A DNA stretch of 6,171 nucleotides from DAOUCP01 sp034432155 (GTDB lineage: Bacteria > Chloroflexota > Anaerolineae > Epilineales > Epilineaceae): positions 1-6,171 of the forward strand of contig DAOUCP010000010.1 of assembly GCA_034432155.1 (NCBI GenBank), given 5' to 3'. Position 1 is the first letter of the stretch, and every line of letters starts with the position of its first letter. The position numbers and the translations under genes were made by a program. The notes beneath the pieces are model-generated. The model had not been told where the DNA came from, did not search any database, and was given only the letters and a program-made list of their open reading frames with translations. Below are positions 1-5,695 of the stretch, one piece after another.

Positions 1-538
1 CCACCCGGCTGCCGCGCCGGCCGTTGCGCGCCGTCACCGTTTGTTCGGTCAGATTCAGACGGGCGTCGGTCGCTTGACGGGACACCAGCCAGACCGGTGC
101 CTGAGCAGACGCACTCAGGGCCCGCAGGGGCTCCGAATCGGCGGGGATGACGACGGCTTGCCGAGCCGAAGCGATCGCCTGCCGTAAACCCTGCGTTGCG
201 GCGCTCCAGGTGTGACCGGGAGCCAACTCGTCGGGCGCCAGCGCCGTCACTGCCAGGACGGCAACACCCCGAACTGCCGCCCCGCCTGCTGGCGGCACTT
301 CCAGGACCACCCGGTCCTCGCTGCCTAGCTCGCGCCACTGGGCGAGCACGGGGCGCAACCCATAGGCCACCCGGTAGCCGGATTCGCGCAAGGCGTCCGA
401 GAGAACTGCCTTGGCGACGCTCTTGCCGCTGGTCCCGCTCAAGGCGACGGTCAGCGCGGGACATCGGCTGAGCACGTACTCGACGGTGTCCGATTCGGGC
501 AGCACCAGTGTGGACCGACTTGCGACGCGGCAAACCAT
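1..538 (-). CDS. MurD-like Mur ligase family protein, N-terminal domain absent, 3' end off the window
   Basis: An open frame of 179 codons starts at ATG 538-536 and runs off the left edge without a stop. The start is firm: GGAAGGAGG lies just upstream, and the mraY stop is only 21 nt away. A Mur ligase ATP-binding P-loop, GTSGKS, sits at residues 35-40, where MurD normally has GTNGKTT. It is followed by a helix, a GYRVAYG strand (54-60), VVLEV with Glu80 (equivalent to the ELSS glutamate), and AVLAVTALAPDE (93-104), equivalent to the VLTNIxPDHLD segment. Family MurD adds D-Glu to UDP-MurNAc-L-Ala in the cytoplasm. Here only about 30 residues precede the P-loop strand, whereas MurD has about 90-100 forming a UDP-binding domain. 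The His of the PDH motif is Glu104, and no lysine is visible where the carbamylated Lys is expected. Its place directly after mraY is the usual murD position. It may be a divergent MurD, a related amide ligase (CapB/PgsB-type proteins also have a P-loop near the N terminus), or a degenerate paralogue. Confidence 0.7.
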   Translation of the reverse strand, partial: MVCRVASRSTLVLPESDTVEYVLSRCPALTVALSGTSGKSVAKAVLSDALRESGYRVAYGLRPVLAQWRELGSEDRVVLEVPPAGGAAVRGVAVLAVTALAPDELAPGHTWSAATQGLRQAIASARQAVVIPADSEPLRALSASAQAPVWLVSRQATDARLNLTEQTVTARNGRRGSRV

Positions 539-542
539 GTGT

Positions 543-551
543 CCTCCTTCC
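543..551 (-). promoter_or_regulatory. Shine-Dalgarno sequence of the MurD-like gene
   Basis: The minus strand reads GGAAGGAGG followed by four bases (ACAC) and then ATG at 538. This is a near-perfect anti-16S match in the short gap after the mraY stop. It fixes the unusually late start of the Mur ligase-like gene, so the missing N-terminal domain is not a start-calling error. Confidence 0.75.
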
Positions 552-559
552 CTCTCGGC

Positions 560-1717
560 CTATGGTGAGCGCCCGCCTGCGGCCAGCCAGCGGACACAAG
601 CCAGGCCGGCGATGGCCGCCAGGCAGCCAACGAGCCAGAACCGGCGGACAACCTGGTACTCGGGCATGCCGCCCAGCTCGAAATGGTGGTGCAGTGGTGC
701 CATGCGAAAGAGCCGGCGACCGCGCGTGAGCTTGAAGTAGGCAACCTGAAGCAGATCGGAGAGCACCTCGGCGACGAACACCAAGGCCACGAGCGGCAGC
801 AGCCACCACGTGCCGGTCTGCAGGGCGGTGGTAGCCAGGATGGCACCGAGGACCAGCGAGCCTACATTGCCCATGAACAGGCGCGCTGGATGACGGTTCC
901 AGTACAGGAAGCCAAGGCTCGAACCAGCGGCTACCGCGGCCGCCAGCGACGGCAGGCTCCACACCAGTGCCGCTTGGTCCTCCGGAGCCGGCAAGGTGGC
1001 GGTGTGCAACCAGGCAGCGCCCAGGGCGATGCTGGCCAGGGCGATCGCTGCCAGACCCGCGGCCAAGCCGTCCAGGCCGTCCGACAGGTTGGTGCCGTTC
1101 ACCGTGCCGAGGATGGTCCCAGCGGCCACCATCAGGCCGAACCCTCGGAGGGCGAAGGCCGAGAGGCCATCCACGGTGGTTGCCAGCCGGACTCCGCCCG
1201 GACCGAGGGTGGCCGCCAGCTCGGCCGGCACGCGCAGTACCGCCTCGGGTCCAACGGACCAGGCGACCACGAGGGCCGCCACAGCCTGCAGGGCGAAGGC
1301 ACGCCGCGCGGTCAAACCTACGCCCAGTTCGCGACGCCCGCTGCGGCGGGCCAGACCCTGCACGTCGTCCACCAATCCCAGGAGCCCAAAAAGCACCACG
1401 GCGATCAGGAGTGGCCACGCCTGTCGGTCGACGCGCCACGCAGGCTGGACCGCTACGGCGATCGCGCCGGCCGCGGCCAAGCCGACGAGCATCGCCAGAC
1501 CGCCCATGGTGGGCGTGCCGGCTTTGGCAGCGTGCGCTGGCCCATCGGTTCGGATTGCCTTACCCAGCTCGAGCCGGCGTAGCCAGACGACCAAAGGCCA
1601 GGCGGCGAGCAGCGTTGCCACCGCAGCCACGACCGCCAGCCGAACGACCAGCCAGGTCGATGCACGGACCGCCGCGGCGGCGGCGGGGGAGCTTGCTACC
1701 TCGGCAACAGGGGTCAT
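560..1717 (-). CDS. mraY: Phospho-N-acetylmuramoyl-pentapeptide-transferase MraY (lipid I synthesis)
   Basis: The protein has 385 residues (family usually about 320-370) and many hydrophobic segments. MraY is an integral membrane enzyme that transfers phospho-MurNAc-pentapeptide from UDP to undecaprenyl phosphate, making lipid I. Family motifs appear in order: KAGTPTMGG (65-73), the Asp pair in LVDD (D117, D118), NGTNLSDGLDG (207-217), FMGNVGS (281-287) and MAPLHHHFE (339-347). The start ATG overlaps the ftsI stop as ATGA with no Shine-Dalgarno, which implies translational coupling. The N terminus carries about 20 extra Ala-rich residues before the first membrane segment. Two departures from the usual sequence are visible: Asn284 replaces the Asp of the MGDxGS motif, which in studied enzymes binds Mg2+ and is needed for activity, and Ser212 replaces Thr in NLTDGLDG. 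The family assignment is secure. Whether the enzyme is fully active cannot be judged from sequence alone. Confidence 0.95.
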   Translation of the reverse strand: MTPVAEVASSPAAAAAVRASTWLVVRLAVVAAVATLLAAWPLVVWLRRLELGKAIRTDGPAHAAKAGTPTMGGLAMLVGLAAAGAIAVAVQPAWRVDRQAWPLLIAVVLFGLLGLVDDVQGLARRSGRRELGVGLTARRAFALQAVAALVVAWSVGPEAVLRVPAELAATLGPGGVRLATTVDGLSAFALRGFGLMVAAGTILGTVNGTNLSDGLDGLAAGLAAIALASIALGAAWLHTATLPAPEDQAALVWSLPSLAAAVAAGSSLGFLYWNRHPARLFMGNVGSLVLGAILATTALQTGTWWLLPLVALVFVAEVLSDLLQVAYFKLTRGRRLFRMAPLHHHFELGGMPEYQVVRRFWLVGCLAAIAGLACVRWLAAGGRSP

Positions 1718-3399
1718 GGCGCCGTCGCCACGCTGAGGGGATCGGGCGGAATGCCGAGCTCGGTGATGGCCGCCTGGGCGACTTCGCGGAATGCCGGTGC
1801 GGCCACATCGCTGCCGCGGCGCGCTCGGGGCCGATCCACCTTGACAAAGATCAGCACCTGGGGGTTGTCCGCCGGCAGCATGCCGACGAAACTGGCGATG
1901 GTGGCTTCGGGGTCGTAGCCACTTGGCCCGTTCGGAGTCGGGATCTGGGACGTACCGGTCTTGCCTGCCACACGGTAGCCCTCCACGTGGGCCTGCGGAA
2001 TGCCTTGCTCGACCGCTTCGGCCAACAAGTCGCGCATCGCCCGAGCGGTGGCCGGAGCAATGACCTGACGAGCGACTTGCGGCGCGGTGCGCTCGACGTG
2101 GCCGTCGGGATAGATCCTTGCCGCCACCACATAGGGAACCATGAGGGCGCCGTCGTTGGCGATGGCGGCGATGGCGCGAGCGACCTGCAGCGGTGTGGCA
2201 CTCAGACCCTGGCCAAAGGCGTTGGTTGCCAGGTGGCCCTCGTACCAGGAGTCGCCCTCGGTGGCTGGGGAGTGGAGGATGCCAGCCTGCTCGGAGGCCA
2301 GGTCAACGTCGGTGAGCTCACCGAAACCGAAGGCCGTCAGGTAGCGGTAGAAGCGCTCGGCGCCCAATTGCAACGCCAAGTGGACCGCACCGACGTTGAG
2401 GCTATGGCGCAAGATTGTGGTCAGGTTGGCAGGGCCGTGTGACAAGTGGTCCCAGTTCGTGATGCGCAGGCCAGCATACTCGATGAAGCCCTGATCTTCG
2501 TATTGGTAGGCTAGGTCGACGGCCCCCGAATCGAGCGCTGCAGCGGTGGTGATGGCCTTGAGAGTGGAACCAGGTTCTAGGGTGTCGCTCACTGTGGGGT
2601 CGAGCCACGTCGCCTCGTCGACTTCCAGAAAGTGCTCGGGGTGGTAGGAGGGCAAACTGGTCGACGCCAGAATGGCTCCGGTCCGCGGATCCAGGATCAG
2701 TACACTGCCGCCGGAGGCGTCTTGTTGGTCCACCGCATCGGCCAACGCCTCTGCCGCCGCCAACTGCAGCTCGCGGTCCACCGTCAGGACCAGCTCCGAC
2801 CCATGAGTGGGCGGCAAGTAGCGCTGCGGATCCGTCCCGTCACGGCCCGCCATTCGGCCCTGGCGGCCGGCCAGTTCACCATCGTAATAGCCCTCCACGC
2901 CGTAGTAGCCCTTGCCTTCGAGACTCACAAAGCCGGTCAAATGGGCCGCCGCCTCTCCCAGCGGATAGGCGCGGTAGGCTTCGGCGGTGACGTGCACGCC
3001 GGGCAGATGGAGGCTTCGCAGCCAGTGGCCCTCGGCTGCCGGGATGGTTCGTGCCAGCGGGATCCAATCCCCGTCCGCATCGGTGATCCACGCCCGTACC
3101 TCATCCGCGGTGTGTCCTGTAGCGCTGCCAACTGCAGCCGCGACCTCTTCGAGCTTCTTCACCTCGTTCCGGGCCACGCCGACGCGGTAGACGTAAGCAT
3201 TCACGGCCAGGGGGCCGCCCTCGCGGTCCCAGATGCCGCCGCGCTGGGCGGGTATCTCGTCCACAGGCGGATCCCGAGGGGCGCCGTGGGCCGACACGAC
3301 CCCCAGGTACACTACGCGCGCGCTGATCAGACCCAGCGCCGTGAAGGCGACTACGGCCACCAGGGCAAGCCGTCGAAGGAAGGCAGTCGGCTCAGTCAC
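1714..3399 (-). CDS. ftsI: Peptidoglycan D,D-transpeptidase, FtsI/PBP2-type penicillin-binding protein
   Basis: The protein has 561 residues. It has a short cytoplasmic N terminus, one membrane anchor (about residues 10-35), then a class B PBP pedestal domain beginning with RGGIWDREG (53-61), and a GYYGVEGYYDGELAG segment (164-178) typical of the dimerisation-domain end. The transpeptidase domain has all three active-site motifs: S278-T-L-K281 in EPGSTLK with the acylated serine, S333-L-N335, and K480-T-G482 in AGKTGTS. FtsI cross-links septal peptidoglycan outside the membrane, working with FtsW and the FtsQLB group. No PASTA domain follows. The start is GTG at 3399, 14 nt after the ftsL-like stop; the only ribosome-binding signal is a weak AGGA overlapping that stop codon. 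The 3' end overlaps mraY by ATGA. The family is certain. FtsI rather than an elongation PBP2 is inferred from position next to ftsL and mraY. Confidence 0.95.
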   Translation of the reverse strand: MTEPTAFLRRLALVAVVAFTALGLISARVVYLGVVSAHGAPRDPPVDEIPAQRGGIWDREGGPLAVNAYVYRVGVARNEVKKLEEVAAAVGSATGHTADEVRAWITDADGDWIPLARTIPAAEGHWLRSLHLPGVHVTAEAYRAYPLGEAAAHLTGFVSLEGKGYYGVEGYYDGELAGRQGRMAGRDGTDPQRYLPPTHGSELVLTVDRELQLAAAEALADAVDQQDASGGSVLILDPRTGAILASTSLPSYHPEHFLEVDEATWLDPTVSDTLEPGSTLKAITTAAALDSGAVDLAYQYEDQGFIEYAGLRITNWDHLSHGPANLTTILRHSLNVGAVHLALQLGAERFYRYLTAFGFGELTDVDLASEQAGILHSPATEGDSWYEGHLATNAFGQGLSATPLQVARAIAAIANDGALMVPYVVAARIYPDGHVERTAPQVARQVIAPATARAMRDLLAEAVEQGIPQAHVEGYRVAGKTGTSQIPTPNGPSGYDPEATIASFVGMLPADNPQVLIFVKVDRPRARRGSDVAAPAFREVAQAAITELGIPPDPLSVATAP

Positions 3400-3413
3400 C
3401 GGGTCGCGACGTC

Positions 3414-3872
3414 CTACGGCCAGAGACTGTCAGCGGCGCTGGCCACGGCAGGAACGCTAGGCTGTTGCGGCACGGTGTGTGCCGGCGGTGGCTCACCGGC
3501 GACCGACCCGCGCGGTGATGCCAACAGCGCCAGGGCACTGTCTGGTCGAGTCCATGCGGCGCTTGGCTGGCTGGCCCCGAGGACATCGGCCGGCAGATAG
3601 ACGAGCTGACTCGGTGGGCCAAATCCCAGCTCGCGGGCGCGGCGAGCCAGAACCTCGGGCTGGCTTGCCTCGGCGTACCGGACCAGCCACAACGCGCGAG
3701 CCTGGAGCGCCTCCTCGCGCCGAACTTCGAGCTCATGAATCCGGAGCCCGGTAGCCACCAGATCGTTGGCCGCACGCAGCCGGAGCATGATAAGGGCGGC
3801 GAGCACAGCCAGAATGGTTGTCATGTAGAGCCCGAGATCGGCTCGCCGCACAGAGCGATGCGCAGCGTTCAT
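3414..3872 (-). CDS. ftsL: FtsL-like bitopic cell-division protein
   Basis: The protein has 152 residues. A short basic cytoplasmic tail (1-14) leads to one membrane helix (about 15-31). A charged, heptad-like helix follows (about 35-68, rich in Glu, Arg and Leu), suggesting a coiled coil. The segment PEVLARRARELGFGPP (72-87) resembles the conserved end of FtsL/DivIC-type proteins. FtsL links FtsB and FtsQ to the FtsWI septal synthase. The assignment rests on topology and on the slot between rsmH and ftsI, since FtsL proteins share little sequence. The start ATG overlaps the rsmH stop as ATGA, with GGAGG seven bases upstream inside rsmH. An upstream in-frame ATG at 4025 would run deep into rsmH and is rejected. 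The last 55 or so residues are an Ala/Pro-rich tail without recognisable motifs, beyond the usual FtsL length. Confidence 0.8.
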   Translation of the reverse strand: MNAAHRSVRRADLGLYMTTILAVLAALIMLRLRAANDLVATGLRIHELEVRREEALQARALWLVRYAEASQPEVLARRARELGFGPPSQLVYLPADVLGASQPSAAWTRPDSALALLASPRGSVAGEPPPAHTVPQQPSVPAVASAADSLWP

Positions 3873-4828
3873 CCTTCCGCCTCCACCAGGGATGGGGTCG
3901 CCAGCCGCTCGGCAACGCGCAGCCGAGCACTGCGAGCGCGAGGGTTGACGCGCCGTTCGGCGATCGAGGGGCGCAAAGCGCGGCGATGCACAAGCCGCAC
4001 CGTGGCCCGGTGTCGGCACCGGCACTCGGGCAGCTCGGCTGGGCAGATGCAGTCCTGCGCCGCCCGGTTCAGCAGGCGTTTGACGATGCGATCCTCGGCC
4101 GAATGGAATGCCAGAACGGCCAGTACGCCGCCACCGGCCAAGAGCTCGATGGCTCGGGGCAGGGCGCGCTCCAGCACCGTAAGCTCCTCGTTGACGCGCA
4201 GGCGCAATGCGAGGAAGGTCTTCGTGGCGGGATGCAAGTGGCCCTTCGACCGGCCGATGGTGCTGGCAATCAGCTCGGCCAGCTGGCCACTGCGCTGGAT
4301 CGGTCGGTTGGCGACAATGGCGCGGGCAATGCGACGACTGTGTGGCTCGTCGCCATAGCGAGCCAAAAGGTCGGCGAGCTCCGCTTCGGGCAGGCCGTTC
4401 ACTAAGTCGGCGGCCGTGGTTTCTCGGTCGGGCCCGTAGCGCATGTCCAGCGGCCCGTCGACCTGGAAGCCGAAACCCCGCGCCGGATCTGCCAGTTGAT
4501 CGCTTGACAGGCCAAGATCGAGCAAAATGCCGTCCGCCGGCACGAAACCGGCCCGCTGGGCCTCTTCGACGATGGCGTCGAAGGAGGCCACGACCAGCCG
4601 AGCGCGGTTGCCGAACTCGGCCAGCACCTGGCTCGCAGTGGCCACGGCGGCCGGATCACGGTCCAACCCCAAGAGCTGACCGTCCGGTGCCGACGCTCGT
4701 AAGATCGCGGCGGCGTGGCCTGCCGCACCGACGGTGCCATCGATGTAACGGCCGCCCGGCCGCGGCTTCAGGGCAGCGAGCACTTCTTCCAACATGACCG
4801 GCGTATGCCGGCTCTCCGCAGGACTCAC
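3869..4828 (-). CDS. rsmH: 16S rRNA (cytosine1402-N4)-methyltransferase RsmH (MraW)
   Basis: The protein has 319 residues, normal for the family. RsmH uses S-adenosylmethionine to methylate N4 of C1402 in the 16S rRNA decoding site. Conserved blocks counted from the GTG start: RHTPVMLEEVL (7-17), the SAM-binding DGTVGAAGHA (30-39), LDRDP (55-59), DGILLDLGLSSDQL (99-112) with RGF shortly after, HPATKTF (199-205), and FHSAEDRIVKR (241-251). A Cys cluster, CxC then CxC (260-271), matches one seen in many RsmH proteins. The start GTG at 4828 overlaps the mraZ stop as GTGA. I prefer it to the ATG at 4795 because the latter would remove the conserved HTPV. An in-frame ATG at 5065 would lie inside mraZ and is rejected. 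The glycine-rich SAM loop reads GAAGHA instead of the usual GxGGHS, a mild deviation. Confidence 0.95.
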   Translation of the reverse strand: MSPAESRHTPVMLEEVLAALKPRPGGRYIDGTVGAAGHAAAILRASAPDGQLLGLDRDPAAVATASQVLAEFGNRARLVVASFDAIVEEAQRAGFVPADGILLDLGLSSDQLADPARGFGFQVDGPLDMRYGPDRETTAADLVNGLPEAELADLLARYGDEPHSRRIARAIVANRPIQRSGQLAELIASTIGRSKGHLHPATKTFLALRLRVNEELTVLERALPRAIELLAGGGVLAVLAFHSAEDRIVKRLLNRAAQDCICPAELPECRCRHRATVRLVHRRALRPSIAERRVNPRARSARLRVAERLATPSLVEAEG

Positions 4829-5265
4829 AGTCCGATCTCGGCGAACTTCTGGGCCATCGAGCTGGCGGGCGCCGACGATTGCCGGGCCAGGGCCCGCCAG
4901 CGGTCGGTACTCCAGAGCTCGAGTCGATTCTCGACTCCCAGCAGGGTGACTGGTCCGCCGGCCTCGAGCGACGCATACTCGCGCAGGCCGGGCGGCACCA
5001 AGAGCCTGCCCTGGGAGTCCGGCGTGCCATAGGTGCCGGAGAACAGGAGCCGTCGTAGCATCCATAGTTGCGGATCGTCGCGCTTCAACTGGGCCACCCG
5101 AGCGCGAACTTCGGTCCAGGTCGCCAGGGGTAGTAGGTTGAGGCTCCCTTCGGGGCCATGGGTGAGGTAGTAGCCGTCGGCGAAAACGTCCCGGAAGCGG
5201 GACGGCACGCAGATCCGTCCCTTTTCATCGAGGTTAAATGGGTACTCCCCGAAGAGAGCCTCCAC
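4825..5265 (-). CDS. mraZ: Transcriptional regulator MraZ
   Basis: The protein has 146 residues, the normal length. It contains two AbrB/SpoVT-like half domains, each with the family's DxxxR signature: D13-E-K-G-R17 in NLDEKGRICVPSRFR, and D83-S-Q-G-R87 in DSQGRLLVPPGLREYA. The N terminus, FGEYPFNLDEKGR, matches the typical FLGEYxHxLDxKGR. MraZ forms rings, binds direct repeats upstream of its own gene, and controls the dcw operon in the bacteria where it was studied. The start is GTG at 5265, with GGAG and, slightly farther, GGGAGGA upstream. The stop TGA overlaps the rsmH GTG. As the first gene of the cluster, it probably regulates the promoter in the divergent region to its right. Confidence 0.95.
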   Translation of the reverse strand: MEALFGEYPFNLDEKGRICVPSRFRDVFADGYYLTHGPEGSLNLLPLATWTEVRARVAQLKRDDPQLWMLRRLLFSGTYGTPDSQGRLLVPPGLREYASLEAGGPVTLLGVENRLELWSTDRWRALARQSSAPASSMAQKFAEIGL

Positions 5266-5344
5266 GCTTGCTCCGTCCTCCCTGGCCAGCGGCTGAGTCG
5301 GTGAGCGTATAGGCCCGTCATTCCACCGGCCCGCCCCTGTGGGC

Positions 5345-5359
5345 TACTGGATACCAGTA
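5345..5359. repeat. Inverted repeat TACTGG-ATA-CCAGTA, operator-like
   Basis: Perfect 6-bp arms flank a 3-nt centre. The palindrome abuts and partly overlaps the candidate -10 of the dcw promoter, so it lies where a repressor could act. A second short palindrome, AGTATACT (5356-5363), overlaps its right edge. The stem is too short to be a terminator. Confidence 0.35.
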
Positions 5360-5383
5360 TACTCCCCTCTGGGCCCCAGGGGA
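5354..5383 (-). promoter_or_regulatory. Candidate dcw operon promoter with G-rich 10-nt repeats (possible MraZ boxes)
   Basis: The minus strand has TATACT (5363-5358), a good -10 element. Seventeen nt upstream only the weak TTCCCC fits a -35 (5385-5380 approximately). A start site here would give mraZ a leader of roughly 85 nt. Overlapping this, TGGGG (5378-5374), AGGGG (5368-5364) and ACTGG (5358-5354) recur at exact 10-nt steps. In E. coli, MraZ binds TGGG-type direct repeats at 10-nt spacing near its promoter. The weak -35 may mean an activator, or that the true promoter is elsewhere. Confidence 0.35.
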
Positions 5384-5488
5384 ACAGGGTGGGGATAAGT
5401 CGGGGAGCATCCAACGTGGACTGGGCGGTGGCAGCGGTTCACGCTGTCGGCGGCAAGATGCCTGCAGTTGCGGATGTGCGCCCTGCCG

Positions 5489-5503
5489 GCGGCGGGACGC
5501 CGC
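5489..5503. repeat. Short GC-rich inverted repeat
   Basis: GCGGCG and CGCCGC flank GGA with perfect 6-bp arms. No T-run follows on either strand, so it is not a convincing terminator. In such GC-rich DNA it may be chance. Confidence 0.25.
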
Positions 5504-5513
5504 GGCTACCTCC

Positions 5514-5522
5514 TGTGGACAA
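5514..5522 (-). promoter_or_regulatory. Isolated DnaA-box-like 9-mer
   Basis: The minus strand reads TTGTCCACA, the form of DnaA box preferred in high-GC actinobacteria and one base from the E. coli TTATCCACA. A weaker relative, TTATCCCCA, lies at 5398-5390. Two sites without an AT-rich region or dnaA/dnaN neighbours do not make an origin. They could at most be regulatory DnaA sites or chance matches. Confidence 0.2.
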
Positions 5523-5560
5523 CTGGCCGGGGCTTCCACCGTCGTCGCTCCGGGCACCGT

Positions 5561-5575
5561 GGCCAACGCTTGGCC
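5561..5575. repeat. Inverted repeat GGCCAA-CGC-TTGGCC upstream of the ssb promoter
   Basis: Perfect 6-bp arms with a 3-nt centre end 24 nt before the ssb -35 hexamer. The position would suit an operator or activator site. No known regulator motif is recognised. Confidence 0.3.
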
Positions 5576-5599
5576 GGCGCAGGCCTGTCGTCGTTCACC

Positions 5600-5627
5600 T
5601 TGACTCCATGCCCTCTTCGCGTACAAT
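5600..5627 (+). promoter_or_regulatory. Sigma70-type promoter of ssb
   Basis: TTGACT (5600-5605) and TACAAT (5622-5627) are each one base from consensus and are separated by 16 nt. Transcription would begin near 5634, giving a leader of about 60 nt before the ssb ATG. No other equally good pair is seen upstream of ssb. Confidence 0.7.
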
Positions 5628-5639
5628 GCTGCCCAGCGT

Positions 5640-5653
5640 AGAACGGCTGTTCT
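5640..5653 (+). promoter_or_regulatory. LexA (SOS) box-like palindrome in the ssb promoter
   Basis: The sequence AGAAC-GGCT-GTTCT contains the exact GAAC-N4-GTTC core of the LexA boxes of Bacillus and actinobacteria (CGAAC-N4-GTTCG). The outer pair here is A/T, not C/G. It lies just after the predicted transcription start, where a bound repressor would block initiation or clearance. SOS control of ssb is known in several bacteria. LexA's target in this organism is unknown, so the assignment is inference. Confidence 0.5.
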
Positions 5654-5684
5654 GCCGTCTGCTGCCACCCACGATCGAGCAGAC

Positions 5685-5690
5685 AGGAGG
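5685..5690 (+). promoter_or_regulatory. Shine-Dalgarno sequence of ssb
   Basis: AGGAGG lies five bases before the ATG at 5696. This strong site settles the ssb start and rules out in-frame upstream alternatives. Confidence 0.8.
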
Positions 5691-5695
5691 TTCGG

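Larger units (their letters stand above)
5266..5695. other. Divergent intergenic region between mraZ and ssb
   Basis: These 430 bases hold no gene I can support. They carry a predicted minus-strand promoter for the dcw cluster with G-rich repeats (about 5350-5406), a plus-strand promoter for ssb (5600-5627), a LexA-like palindrome (5640-5653), a DnaA-box-like 9-mer (5514-5522), and several short inverted repeats. The open frames crossing it have no familiar protein motif and continue as shadows of ssb. I see no tRNA, SRP RNA, tmRNA or RNase P signature. Confidence 0.7.

Noticed and set aside
967..2442. A 491-codon open frame on the plus strand
   Set aside because: It lies antisense to mraY and ftsI, whose motifs are unmistakable. 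Its Arg/Pro/Gly-rich translation has no domain features, and long antisense frames are expected at this GC content.
2632..3600. A 322-codon plus-strand open frame
   Set aside because: It is antisense to ftsI and ftsL, with no recognisable motif and no good ribosome-binding site seen.
3873..4025. N-terminal extension of the ftsL-like gene to an ATG at 4025
   Set aside because: The extension lies entirely within rsmH coding sequence. The ATG at 3872 has a Shine-Dalgarno and the usual ATGA overlap.
4829..5065. N-terminal extension of rsmH to an ATG at 5065
   Set aside because: It would overlap mraZ by more than 200 nt, and RsmH proteins begin close to the HTPV motif, as with the GTG at 4828.
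5401..5600. Possible structured RNA gene in the intergenic region
   Set aside because: There are short hairpins but no signature of SRP RNA, tmRNA, RNase P RNA or tRNA, and no terminator follows.
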